12,991 bases of DNA from Candidatus Bipolaricaulota bacterium (GCA_021159105.1 JAGGSM010000174.1:1-12991); one strand, 5' to 3'; shown: positions 6,028 to 12,982, counted from the first letter of the stretch. The notes: generated by a model from the letters alone, not told the origin. Program-made: numbers and translations.

Positions 6028-6651
6028 CTAACGGGAGTAGAACTCGACGATCAAGTTCGCAGCGATCGTGTACCCCGTCTCCTCCAGGTTCGGAGGAGCG
6101 ATCGTCTGGAACTTCATTGCATCAACGTTCCTCTCCAGCCAGCTTGGAGCCTCACGGCTCTTGTTCGATTCCAGGATCGCCTTCACTCGCGGGCGCCTCC
6201 CTTCCTTGACGCTGACCGTGTCTCCCTCTTTCAGCAGCAGCGATGGCACGTTGGTCGCACGCCCGTTCACCTCGAAGTGCCCGTGGGTGATCAACTGACG
6301 TGCTTGGTCGCGGGATGAAGCGAATCCAGCTCGATAGACGACGTTGTCGAAACGACGCTCGAGTAGTGTAAGGAGGGCCTCGCCGGTCACTCCCTTCTGG
6401 CGCTTCGCCCAGTCGACATAGTTGCGGAACTGCTTCTCGCGAACCCCGTATATGCGACGCGTCTTCTGCTTCTCACGCAGATGGAGCTGATACTGGCTCC
6501 GGCGCGGGCGATGTTTCTTGGCTCGCTCCCCCGGAGGTGAACTGCGCCTCGACATGGGGCAGCTCTGCGTGTAGCAGCGCTCTCCCTTGAGGAAAAGCTT
6601 CTCTCCCTCTCTACGACATTTCTTACACTTTGGTCCGGTGTCTCTTCCCAT
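6028..6651 (-). CDS. rpsD: Ribosomal protein S4, zinc-binding form
   Basis: A 207-residue primary 16S rRNA-binding protein of the 30S body, also involved in fidelity at the mRNA entry site. Cys 9, 12, 26 and 31 form the zinc-knuckle of the Cys-containing (C+) form. The block R-R-I-Y-G-V-R-E-K-Q-F-R-N-Y-V is characteristic, and the S4 RNA-binding domain covers L-L-E-R-R-F-D-N-V-V-Y-R-A-G-F-A-S-S through V-N-G-R-A-T-N-V-P-S. The C-terminus I-V-E-F-Y-S-R is standard. Its ATG overlaps the rpsK stop by one base (TAATG), preceded by AAGGGAG. Confidence 0.97.
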   Translation of the reverse strand: MGRDTGPKCKKCRREGEKLFLKGERCYTQSCPMSRRSSPPGERAKKHRPRRSQYQLHLREKQKTRRIYGVREKQFRNYVDWAKRQKGVTGEALLTLLERRFDNVVYRAGFASSRDQARQLITHGHFEVNGRATNVPSLLLKEGDTVSVKEGRRPRVKAILESNKSREAPSWLERNVDAMKFQTIAPPNLEETGYTIAANLIVEFYSR

Positions 6652-7001
6652 TATCGTCTCCCTTTATTGCTGCTGTGAGAAACCGGTGTGACGTTCTTCA
6701 CCTCTTCCACCCGAATGCCCGATCCCTTGATCGTCTGCACCACGGACTGCCGGCCAGATCCCGTTCCCTTAACAGCAATGCTAACCGAACGAATTCCATA
6801 GTCCTTCATCTCGCGCACGAGGGACTCGGCAGCGACCTGCGCAGCAAACGGCGTCCCCTTGCGCGAGCCCTTGTATCCGACCATCCCTGGGCTCTTCCAG
6901 GTGACGGGATTGTCATTCTTGTCGCAGACGGTAATAATCGTGTTATTGTACGTTGCGTGAATGTGGACTATCGCCTGATCGAGTTTGATATTCTTCGCCA
7001 T
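6651..7001 (-). CDS. rpsK: Ribosomal protein S11 with atypical C-terminus
   Basis: A 116-residue protein of the 30S platform. The core is clear: I-V-H-I-H-A-T-Y-N-N-T-I-I-T-V, G-Y-K-G-S-R-K-G-T-P-F-A-A-Q-V-A-A-E, and the K-G-T-G-S-G-R loop. The end is odd. Nearly all S11 proteins finish T-P-x-x-H-N-G-C-R-P-P-K-R-R-R-V, but this one reads V-T-P-V-S-H-S-S-N-K-G-R-R and stops, so the conserved Asn-Gly (an isoaspartate site in E. coli S11) and C-R-P-P-K are absent. I checked the other two frames there and found no hidden canonical tail, so a simple frameshift is unlikely. The N-terminal Lys-rich stretch is also short. Start ATG is two bases after the rpsM stop; its stop overlaps the rpsD ATG. Confidence 0.95.
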   Translation of the reverse strand: MAKNIKLDQAIVHIHATYNNTIITVCDKNDNPVTWKSPGMVGYKGSRKGTPFAAQVAAESLVREMKDYGIRSVSIAVKGTGSGRQSVVQTIKGSGIRVEEVKNVTPVSHSSNKGRR

Positions 7002-7003
7002 TC

Positions 7004-7369
7004 CTACCTCTTCTTTCCTGCCTTGGCCGGCCGCGGACCCTTCCAGGTGCGGGCGTTAGACTTCGTACGCTGCCCTCGCACTGGAAGGCGCCTCTTATGC
7101 CGGATCCCACGGTACGCGTTGATATCCTTCAGACGCTGGATGCTGGAGAAGACCCGCCTGCGCAGGTCCCCCTCCACGACGAATTCCTCCACCTCGCGCC
7201 TCAGGGCAGCGACCTCTTGTTCGGTGAGGTCCTTCACGCGCACATCCGCGGATATCCCCGTCTTCTCTATGATCTCGGCAGCCCGCGTCGGCCCAATACC
7301 GTAGATGTACCTCAGGCCAATCTCTATTCTCTTGTCATTGGGCAGATTAACCCCGGCAATTCGCGCCAT
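7004..7369 (-). CDS. rpsM: Ribosomal protein S13
   Basis: A 121-residue protein of the 30S head that forms bridges to the large subunit and touches P-site tRNA. Typical features are M-A-R-I-A-G-V-N-L-P, the helix-hairpin-helix-like Y-I-Y-G-I-G-P-T-R-A, R-L-K-D-I-N-A-Y-R-G-I-R-H and the basic tail with V-R-G-Q-R-T-K-S-N-A-R-T. The start has a GGGGGAG ribosome binding site that overlaps the rpmJ stop region. It is followed two bases later by rpsK. Nothing unusual. Confidence 0.97.
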   Translation of the reverse strand: MARIAGVNLPNDKRIEIGLRYIYGIGPTRAAEIIEKTGISADVRVKDLTEQEVAALRREVEEFVVEGDLRRRVFSSIQRLKDINAYRGIRHKRRLPVRGQRTKSNARTWKGPRPAKAGKKR

Positions 7370-7381
7370 AGCTTACTCCCC

Positions 7382-7495
7382 CTAGCCTTGTCGTTGCTTA
7401 TGCTTGGGATTCTTGCAAATGATCATAACACGACCATTGCGCCGAATGACCTTACACTTCGCACACATTTTCTTAACTGAGCTTCGTACTTTCAT
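7382..7495 (-). CDS. rpmJ: Ribosomal protein L36, zinc-binding form
   Basis: A 37-residue protein, the smallest of the large subunit, reading M-K-V-R-S-S-V-K-K-M-C at its start and K-H-K-Q-R-Q-G at its end. Cys 11, 14 and 27 with His 32 form the C-x2-C-x12-C-x4-H zinc site of the C+ form. It sits in its usual place between infA and rpsM. The 19-base gap after the infA stop contains no recognisable Shine-Dalgarno sequence, so it may rely on coupling with infA translation. Confidence 0.96.
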   Translation of the reverse strand: MKVRSSVKKMCAKCKVIRRNGRVMIICKNPKHKQRQG

Positions 7496-7514
7496 GATTA
7501 AGTAAGCGCTGTGA

Positions 7515-7790
7515 CTAGCTCTCCCTGTACACTATGCGTCCCTTTGTCAGGTCATACGGCGAGAACTCCACGACCACATGATCTCCAGTCAATATGCGGA
7601 TGTAGTGCTTGCGGATCTTGCCGGAAATGTGACACAGAACAACGTGCCCATTCGTAAGCTGCACCCGAAACATCGAGCTTGGGAGGCTCTCTATCACTTC
7701 TCCCCGCTGACGAATAACATCCTTGCTCTGTCCGAGCGTGGAGGCCGCTGTTCTCTTCTGGTCACGCCTGCCTGTCTTTGGTTTAGCCAC
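7515..7790 (-). CDS. infA: Translation initiation factor IF-1 with basic N-terminal extension
   Basis: IF-1 binds the 30S A site during initiation through an OB fold. The core, from about residue 24 of this 91-residue product, is typical: G-E-V-I-E-S-L-P-S-S-M-F-R-V, N-G-H-V-V-L-C-H-I-S-G-K-I-R-K and R-I-L-T-G-D-H-V-V-V-E-F-S-P-Y-D-L-T-K-G-R-I. Ordinary IF-1 is about 72 residues, so roughly 20 extra residues precede the core, rich in Lys, Arg and Thr. I start at GTG 7790, giving M-A-K-P-K and an 8-base overlap with map, with GAGAGG four bases upstream. A further GTG at 7805 lies inside the AGGAGGTG sequence and would act as part of the ribosome binding site. No ATG exists near the conventional start position. 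Confidence 0.93.
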   Translation of the reverse strand: MAKPKTGRRDQKRTAASTLGQSKDVIRQRGEVIESLPSSMFRVQLTNGHVVLCHISGKIRKHYIRILTGDHVVVEFSPYDLTKGRIVYRES

Positions 7791-8553
7791 TACGCCTCTC
7801 TTCACCTCCTAGGGTCAAGATCTCCAACCCTGTATCCGTTAGGGCAACTGTATGTTCAAAGTGTGCCGCCAACCCTCCAGTCGCTGTAACAACAGTCCAG
7901 CCGTCGTCGAGAACCCTGGTCGGTTCCGGATCAACCTTTACCATCGGTTCGATGGCAAAGACCATCCCCGACCGCAGCCGCGGGCCGCGACCTGGCGGGC
8001 CAAAGTTTGGGATCTGGGGATCCTCGTGAAGCTCCCTCCCGATCCCGTGTCCAACGTATTCCGTCACGACATAGAACCCCGCACTCTCAACAAAGGAGCC
8101 GATGGCGTGCGATACGTCGGACAAACGATTACCAATTCTAACCTGTTCCAGCCCCTGCCACAAGCTGTCCTTCGTCACCTGCAGCAGGTGCTGCGCCTGT
8201 TGGCTGATCTCCCCCACAGGCACGGTCGTTGCCATGTCGCTGTAGAACCCATCCTTCACCAGGCCTATGTCGATGGAGAGGATGTCCCCTTCGCTCAGGA
8301 TGCGCCTCTTGGACGGGATGCCATGAACGACCTCCTCGTTGATCGAAGCGCATATCGTAGCGGGAAAGCCGTTGTATCCCTTGAACGCCGGGATCGCCCC
8401 TTCCTTCCTGATCAGCGCCTCGGCCAGCCGATCCAAGCTCAACGTATCGACACCGGCGGCAACGTGATCACACACCTCGTGCAAACAGGAGGCGAGCAGC
8501 CTCCCGTTCTCGCGCATCTTGTCGATCTGTGGTTTTGATTTTATGGTGATCAT
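7783..8553 (-). CDS. map: Methionine aminopeptidase, type I
   Basis: A 256-residue dinuclear metal enzyme that removes the initiator Met from nascent proteins. All expected active-site residues are present: H77 (V-V-H-G-I-P), metal ligands D95 (S-I-D-I-G) and D106 (Y-S-D-M-A), H169 (V-G-H-G-I-G), E202 (A-I-E-P-M) and E233 (H-F-E-H-T). These align one-for-one with E. coli Map residues 79, 97, 108, 171, 204 and 235. Its ATG overlaps the adk stop by one base (TAATG), and no Shine-Dalgarno sequence is seen, which suggests reinitiation after adk. The C-terminus overlaps infA by 8 bases. Confidence 0.97.
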   Translation of the reverse strand: MITIKSKPQIDKMRENGRLLASCLHEVCDHVAAGVDTLSLDRLAEALIRKEGAIPAFKGYNGFPATICASINEEVVHGIPSKRRILSEGDILSIDIGLVKDGFYSDMATTVPVGEISQQAQHLLQVTKDSLWQGLEQVRIGNRLSDVSHAIGSFVESAGFYVVTEYVGHGIGRELHEDPQIPNFGPPGRGPRLRSGMVFAIEPMVKVDPEPTRVLDDGWTVVTATGGLAAHFEHTVALTDTGLEILTLGGEERRSG

Positions 8554-9182
8554 TAACTGACTAGCGCCGCGGCAATCTGCTCCGTCACTTCTTCCGTCCC
8601 TTTCGATCCATCAACGTCGACCAACAGCCCCCGCTCCTTGTAGAAGCCGATGAGCGGTGCAGTCGCCTGCTCGTAGACATCGTAGCGGTTCTCGATCACT
8701 TCGCGCTTGTCGTCGTCCCGCTGGTACAACTCGCCTCCACACTCGTCGCACACACCATCCACCGCGGGCGGATTGTAGAGCAGGTTGTAGATCTTTCCGC
8801 ACTTACGACAGACGCGCCGCGAAGAGAGGCGCTTTATCACGTCTTCACGGGAGAGAGCGATGTTGATGGCGATATCCATCGCCACGATCTTCTCCAGTGC
8901 TTCCGCCTGGGTGACGGTCCGCGGAAAGCCATCGAGGATGAAGCCGGCACTCTCATCGAGCCGCCCCCTGATCATGTCGATGATCAGCTGATCGGGAACC
9001 AGGTCCCCCCGGTCCATGTACTCCTTCGCCTTCTTGCCAAGATCGGTACCGCGCGCCACCTCATCCCGCAGGATGTCCCCCGTCGATAGGTGGGCAAGAC
9101 CGTTCTTCGCGGCGAGCAGCTTTGCCTGCGTCCCCTTGCCGGCTCCTGGAGGACCGAGGAGGATGATCTTGTTCTTCATCAT
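8553..9182 (-). CDS. adk: Adenylate kinase, zinc-LID type
   Basis: A 209-residue cytosolic kinase that interconverts ATP plus AMP with two ADP. The P-loop is G-P-P-G-A-G-K-G-T (10-18), the AMP site has S-T-G-D (33-36) and the D-G-F-P-R motif is at 84-88. The long LID domain carries Cys 125, 128, 145 and 148, a four-Cys zinc site as in Gram-positive and thermophile enzymes, instead of the polar network of E. coli. The ATG overlaps the secY stop (ATGA), preceded by GGAAGG; a second ATG directly follows and could also be used. The secY-adk-map-infA order is common in many bacterial phyla. Confidence 0.97.
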   Translation of the reverse strand: MMKNKIILLGPPGAGKGTQAKLLAAKNGLAHLSTGDILRDEVARGTDLGKKAKEYMDRGDLVPDQLIIDMIRGRLDESAGFILDGFPRTVTQAEALEKIVAMDIAINIALSREDVIKRLSSRRVCRKCGKIYNLLYNPPAVDGVCDECGGELYQRDDDKREVIENRYDVYEQATAPLIGFYKERGLLVDVDGSKGTEEVTEQIAAALVS

Positions 9183-10471
9183 CCCTTCCTCCTTCCAAGC
9201 AAACCACCAGACTTAGTCAGGCTCTCGTAGTGACGCATCACCAGGTGAGCCTCGATCTGCATGATCGTGTCCAGACCGACACCGACTACGATCAAGAGCG
9301 ACGTCCCACCGATCAGGTACATTCCGCGGATTCCGCTTACCCAGGCAAAGAGGTAAGGAAGGACCGCGATCCCCGCTAGGAAAACGGCACCAACCAGCAA
9401 TATTCTGTTAAGAACGCCAGAGATGTAGTCAGCCGTCGGCTTGCCCGGGCGGACCCCAGGGATGAACCCCCCTGAATCGCGCACGTTCTTCGCCACATCC
9501 TTCGGATCGAACACGATCGAACTGTAGAAATACGTGAAGAAGAAGATCAATAATACATAGGCAATGATGTAGGTGTAGCTTCCATTTGTCACGTACGGTG
9601 TCAGGAACGAGAGGGAGGGGATGAACTGAGTAAGGGTCAACGGGATGGTCAACAGCGCGGAAGCGAAGATGATCGGGATGACCCCGCCCTGGTTGACGCG
9701 GATCGGCAGGTGGGACATGTGCCCGCCGTACACCCTCCGGCCTGAGGTTCGCTTCGCGTATTGGATCACGATCTTCCTCTGCCCCTGCTGGATCATCGTC
9801 ACCCCACCGATCACCACGACAAACAACAGTATGAGCGCAATTCCCCAGAACGGGCTCACAGATCCCGTGGTGATGTCATTGTAGGTAGTGGCGAGTTGGG
9901 CCGGGAACCGAGCCAGGATACCGATCATGATGATCATACTGATACCGTTCCCGATCCCGTTCTCCGTCATTCGCTCACCGAGCCACATCAGGTAGATCGT
10001 GCCCGTGGTCAGGGTGATGATGGACATCACGTAGAACCAGACACCGCCGCTCGCCATGCCAGCGTTCACGATCAGCATGCTCATCGTGGCCGCCTGCACG
10101 ATGGCAAGAGCGAGGGTCGACCAACGCGTGTACATGGTGATCTTGCGCTGCCCCTCACGCCCCTGCTGCTGCATCTCCTTGAGCTTCGGCACGACAGCCG
10201 TGAGCAGGCTGAATATAATCGACGCATTGATGTAGGGCATCACTCCTAAGGCGAACAGGGAGAACCGCTTAAGCGCCCCACCGGTGAACATGTTCAGGAA
10301 ATCGAACAATCCGCCACCTTGCTGGGCGAAGAAGTTCTTCAACGCCTCGGGATCCACCCCTGGAACAGGAATGTGCGTACCGAGGCGAAAGATGATGATC
10401 GCCCCCAGGGTGAACAGGATACGCTTGCGCAGCTCCGGGACGCGAAACAGGTGAGTGAGCTTCTCCCACAT
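9179..10471 (-). CDS. secY: Protein translocase subunit SecY
   Basis: A 430-residue channel of the Sec translocon in the inner membrane, with about ten predicted membrane segments. Landmarks: N-terminal R-V-P-E-L-R-K-R-I-L-F-T-L, I-P-V-P-G-V-D; the plug-flanking A-L-G-V-M-P-Y-I-N-A-S-I-I; G-E-R-M-T-E-N-G-I-G-N-G-I-S; the cytoplasmic loop R-V-N-Q-G-G-V-I-P-I-I-F-A-S; and G-F-I-P-G-V-R-P-G-K-P-T near the ribosome/SecA-binding loop. The end has L-I-V-V-G-V-G-L-D-T-I-M-Q-I-E-A. It starts two bases after rplO with AGAGGTGG as ribosome binding site. Confidence 0.98.
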   Translation of the reverse strand: MWEKLTHLFRVPELRKRILFTLGAIIIFRLGTHIPVPGVDPEALKNFFAQQGGGLFDFLNMFTGGALKRFSLFALGVMPYINASIIFSLLTAVVPKLKEMQQQGREGQRKITMYTRWSTLALAIVQAATMSMLIVNAGMASGGVWFYVMSIITLTTGTIYLMWLGERMTENGIGNGISMIIMIGILARFPAQLATTYNDITTGSVSPFWGIALILLFVVVIGGVTMIQQGQRKIVIQYAKRTSGRRVYGGHMSHLPIRVNQGGVIPIIFASALLTIPLTLTQFIPSLSFLTPYVTNGSYTYIIAYVLLIFFFTYFYSSIVFDPKDVAKNVRDSGGFIPGVRPGKPTADYISGVLNRILLVGAVFLAGIAVLPYLFAWVSGIRGMYLIGGTSLLIVVGVGLDTIMQIEAHLVMRHYESLTKSGGLLGRRKG

Positions 10472-10473
10472 CT

Positions 10474-10920
10474 CTACACCACCTCTGCCTTTCCGCCGGC
10501 GCTCTCGATCTTCTTGCGCGCTTCCTCGGTGAACCTGTGTGCGCGCACGGTGAGGGCCTTATCCAGATCTCCCCTTCCCAGGACCTTCAGCCGTTTCGGG
10601 CGCCCTTTCAGCAGGCGCTTCTCGAGCAGTGTCTCCAGCGTAACCTCTTCGCCGGCCTCGAAGCGCTCGGCCAGTGTATCCACGTTGATCCAGGCGTAAT
10701 CGATCCGCGTGAAGTTGCGGAATCCGCGCTTTGGAAAGCGCATCCAGATAGGGGTCTGTCCGCCCTCGTAACCGGGTCGGGTCCCCCCACCGCTGCGAGA
10801 GTTCTGGCCACCGTTTCCGCGGCCGCTCTCGTGTCCACCATGGCCAGAGCCGTATCCCCGACCGACGCGCTTCTTGGAATGCACGCTCCCCTTCGTCGGG
10901 TGCAGTTCGTTAAGCTTCAT
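10474..10920 (-). CDS. rplO: Ribosomal protein L15
   Basis: A 148-residue large-subunit assembly protein. M-K-L-N-E-L-H-P at the start and the Gly/Arg-rich region K-R-V-G-R-G-Y-G-S-G-H-G-G, followed by G-Y-E-G-G-Q-T-P-I-W-M-R-F-P-K-R-G-F, are diagnostic; the C-terminal domain contains L-K-V-L-G-R-G-D. The ATG at 10920 is chosen over an upstream in-frame start at 10968 because it begins the conserved N-terminus and has AGAGGAG seven bases before it. It overlaps the rpsE end by 11 bases, leaving no room for the rpmD gene that usually lies between the two. Confidence 0.97.
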   Translation of the reverse strand: MKLNELHPTKGSVHSKKRVGRGYGSGHGGHESGRGNGGQNSRSGGGTRPGYEGGQTPIWMRFPKRGFRNFTRIDYAWINVDTLAERFEAGEEVTLETLLEKRLLKGRPKRLKVLGRGDLDKALTVRAHRFTEEARKKIESAGGKAEVV

Positions 10921-11434
10921 CCTTGCTCTCCTCTGTTCCCACTGCCACGCGCCCGAGCAACCTCTCAACCTCTTCGCGGCTGCGCAGCTGTCCCAATCCC
11001 TGAATCGCTGCCTTGGACAAGGTAAGAGGGTTCGTCGTCCCCAGTGACTTGGTCAACACATCCTTCAGCCCAGCCAAGCGGCAGATCGCACCGACGGTCA
11101 CACCGGCGATGATCCCTGTCCCGGGATGCGCCGGCTTGAGCAGCACGTTCCCCGCCTTAAACTTTCCGATCACTTCATGCGGGATCGTGCCCCCATCCAT
11201 GTTCACAGTGATCATGTTCTTCTTGGCATCACGGACCGCCTGTTGGATGGCGAGCGGGATCTCTGTCGTATTCCCAAGACCCACGCCGACGTGCCCCTTG
11301 CGATCTCCGACCACAATCGTGACGCGAAACTTGAGGTTTCGCCCACCCTTGGTCACCTTGCTGACCCGACGGATGTCAATTATCTCGTTCTCAAACTCGT
11401 CGACTGGTCGACGACGCTGACGTGTGGGGATCAA
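10910..11434 (-). CDS. rpsE: Ribosomal protein S5 (TTG start)
   Basis: A 174-residue protein at the mRNA entry site, involved in decoding fidelity. Recognised by I-D-I-R-R-V-S-K-V-T-K-G-G-R, V-V-G-D-R-K-G-H-V-G-V-G-L-G, T-I-P-H-E-V-I-G-K-F and P-G-T-G-I-I-A-G, then K-S-L-G-T-T-N-P. In this frame a stop codon lies 18 bases upstream of the start and no ATG occurs before the conserved core. TTG at 11434 is therefore the best start: it has GGGAGG nine bases upstream and shares the TTGA overlap with the rplR stop. The basic N-terminal segment (T-R-Q-R-R-R-P) is short but in the normal range. Confidence 0.96.
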   Translation of the reverse strand: MIPTRQRRRPVDEFENEIIDIRRVSKVTKGGRNLKFRVTIVVGDRKGHVGVGLGNTTEIPLAIQQAVRDAKKNMITVNMDGGTIPHEVIGKFKAGNVLLKPAHPGTGIIAGVTVGAICRLAGLKDVLTKSLGTTNPLTLSKAAIQGLGQLRSREEVERLLGRVAVGTEESKDEA

Positions 11435-11793
11435 AACCTCAGCCCTCCCTTACGGCACGCCTCGGCGAGGGTAGCGATCACTCCGTGGTACGGGTGTCCT
11501 CCCCGGTCGAAGACGACCGCCTCGATATTCTTCTCCAGCGCGCGTGCTGCCAGGAGCTCGCCCACCTGCTCGGCGGCCGCCTTGTTGCTCCCGCTCACCT
11601 TCCCGCGCAGCTCTTTATCCAGAGTCGATGCCGCAACGAGAGTTCGCCCGGCATCATCATCGATCACTTGCGCGTATATGTGGCGAAGGGTTCTGGTCAC
11701 ACACAGCCGCGGTCGCACCTGCGTTCCATGCACCTTCTTCCGCAGGCGCAGGTGGCGCTTCACACGCTCCGCTTTCCTATTAAACATTGCCAT
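11431..11793 (-). CDS. rplR: Ribosomal protein L18
   Basis: A 120-residue protein that binds 5S rRNA in the central protuberance. The basic N-terminus R-V-K-R-H-L-R-L-R-K-K-V is followed by R-P-R-L-C-V-T-R-T-L-R-H-I-Y-A-Q-V-I-D-D and the characteristic A-V-V-F-D-R-G-G-H-P-Y-H-G. The product ends G-L-R-F, as commonly seen in L18. ATG 11793 is used; a second ATG two codons later is possible. Its stop codon overlaps the rpsE TTG start. Confidence 0.97.
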   Translation of the reverse strand: MAMFNRKAERVKRHLRLRKKVHGTQVRPRLCVTRTLRHIYAQVIDDDAGRTLVAASTLDKELRGKVSGSNKAAAEQVGELLAARALEKNIEAVVFDRGGHPYHGVIATLAEACRKGGLRF

Positions 11794-11808
11794 CTTTCTT
11801 CACTCTCC

Positions 11809-12357
11809 CTACCCAGCGGCTCCGCCAAGCTTGCCCGCCTTGTGCAGCACAACCTCGTCCTTGTAACGGATCCCCTTGCCGCTGTACACGTTCGGCTTGC
11901 GTAGCGCACGAATCTTCGCAGCGGTATGCCCTACCTGCTGTTTGTCGATCCCTCGGATGATGATCTCGTTGGGATTGGGAAGCTCCGCCTCTATTCCCTT
12001 CGGCAGCTCGTACTCCATGGGGTTGGAGTAACCGAGGTCGAGGATGAGCGTGCTGCCCTGCAATCGCGCCCTGTATCCAAGCCCCTTCACCAACAGCGAC
12101 TTCTCCCACTTCTCTGCTACCCCATGGACCATGTTCGCCAACAGGCTACGGTACAGGCCCTGGAAAGCGCGGTACTGCTTCCCTTCCTCTTTCCGCGTCA
12201 CCGTAGCAACATCACCATCGACTACGATGCTGACCAGATCGGGACGGAAATCCTGTGCCAACTGGCCATTCTTTCCCGACACAGTGATCGTCGCCTTGGA
12301 GACGTTAACCTTCACCCCATCGGGGATAGCGACCGGAACTTTCCCTACCTTAGACAT
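11809..12357 (-). CDS. rplF: Ribosomal protein L6
   Basis: A 182-residue protein with two similar domains near the factor-binding site of the 50S subunit. It starts M-S-K-V-G-K-V-P-V-A-I-P-D-G-V-K-V, has the mid-protein K-S-L-L-V-K-G-L-G-Y-R-A motif, and the conserved C-terminal P-N-V-Y-S-G-K-G-I-R-Y-K-D-E. AAGGTGG lies six bases before the ATG. Gap to rpsH is 11 bases and to rplR 15 bases. Nothing unusual. Confidence 0.97.
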   Translation of the reverse strand: MSKVGKVPVAIPDGVKVNVSKATITVSGKNGQLAQDFRPDLVSIVVDGDVATVTRKEEGKQYRAFQGLYRSLLANMVHGVAEKWEKSLLVKGLGYRARLQGSTLILDLGYSNPMEYELPKGIEAELPNPNEIIIRGIDKQQVGHTAAKIRALRKPNVYSGKGIRYKDEVVLHKAGKLGGAAG

Positions 12358-12368
12358 GACATACCACC

Positions 12369-12779
12369 TTAAAATACTTCACAAAGGACCTCGCCACCGG
12401 CCCCTCGCTCCCTCGCCTCACGTCCGGAGAGTACACCCTGCGAGGTGGAGATGATGCACAGGCCCATCCCTCCCAACGGCCGGGGAATCGAATCCTTCGA
12501 TACATACACCCGCCGGCTGGGTTTGCTCACCAGTTTGATCGTCGTGATCGCCCGCTTGGCGCGGCTGCGTTCACCCTGATACTTCAGTTTGAGCACAAGC
12601 TCAGGCTGCGGATCGTGTTCGACCACTTCGTAGCCGTTGATGTACCCTTCCGACTGAAGGATACGCGCAATCGCTTCCTTCATCTTCGAGTGCGGCATCG
12701 ACACTTCAGGATGAAAGACCGCATTCGCATTCCGTATCCTGGTCAACATGTCGGCAATAGGATGTGCAATCATTGTCAT
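12369..12779 (-). CDS. rpsH: Ribosomal protein S8
   Basis: A 136-residue primary 16S rRNA-binding protein, and in E. coli the translational repressor of the spc operon. Family marks: H-P-I-A-D-M-L-T-R-I-R-N-A-N, P-H-S-K-M-K-E-A-I-A-R-I-L, R-R-V-Y-V-S and the C-terminal S-T-S-Q-G-V-L-S-G-R-E-A. I use the first ATG (12779); the third codon is another ATG that would also fit. Located 10 bases after rpsN. I see no obvious S8-binding mimic in the short gaps nearby; in E. coli that site is next to rplE, mostly outside this window. Confidence 0.97.
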   Translation of the reverse strand: MTMIAHPIADMLTRIRNANAVFHPEVSMPHSKMKEAIARILQSEGYINGYEVVEHDPQPELVLKLKYQGERSRAKRAITTIKLVSKPSRRVYVSKDSIPRPLGGMGLCIISTSQGVLSGREARERGAGGEVLCEVF

Positions 12780-12789
12780 CTTTCTACAC

Positions 12790-12975
12790 CTACCAACTTG
12801 ATTTCTTTATCCCGGGGATCTCCCCGGTGTGAGCAAGCTTGCGAAAGCAAAGCCGGCATATCCCGAAGTCGCGGATGTAGCCGTGCGGACGCCCGCATAT
12901 GCTGCACCTGTTGTAGGCCTTCGTGGAGTGCTTCGGCTCCTTCTTGCTCTTCAGTATTAGTGCCTTCTTTGCCAT
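12790..12975 (-). CDS. rpsN: Ribosomal protein S14, zinc-binding short form (type Z)
   Basis: A 61-residue protein of the 30S head. The short form with Cys 24, 27, 40 and 43 (C-S-I-C and C-R-L-C) binds zinc, unlike the longer Cys-less form of E. coli. It has the usual R-C-x-x-C-G-R-P-H-G-Y and G-E-I-P-G-I-K-K-S-S-W ending. AGGGGG upstream of the ATG serves as ribosome binding site and abuts a TAG that is probably the end of rplE. Confidence 0.97.
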   Translation of the reverse strand: MAKKALILKSKKEPKHSTKAYNRCSICGRPHGYIRDFGICRLCFRKLAHTGEIPGIKKSSW

Positions 12976-12982
12976 AATCCCC

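Noticed and set aside
6651..6700. Frameshift hiding the normal S11 C-terminus
   Set aside because: Neither alternative frame encodes the H-N-G-C-R-P-P-K segment, and the stop overlaps the rpsD start in an orderly TAATG, so a frameshift is not supported.
6630..7304. 224-codon open frame on the plus strand opposite rpsK and rpsM
   Set aside because: Shadow of two conserved ribosomal genes; no family resemblance.
7852..8538. 228-codon open frame on the plus strand opposite map
   Set aside because: Antisense to methionine aminopeptidase, which has all catalytic residues; no start signals or known motifs.
11126..11866. 246-codon open frame on the plus strand opposite rpsE and rplR
   Set aside because: Shadow frame; both minus-strand genes are unambiguous.
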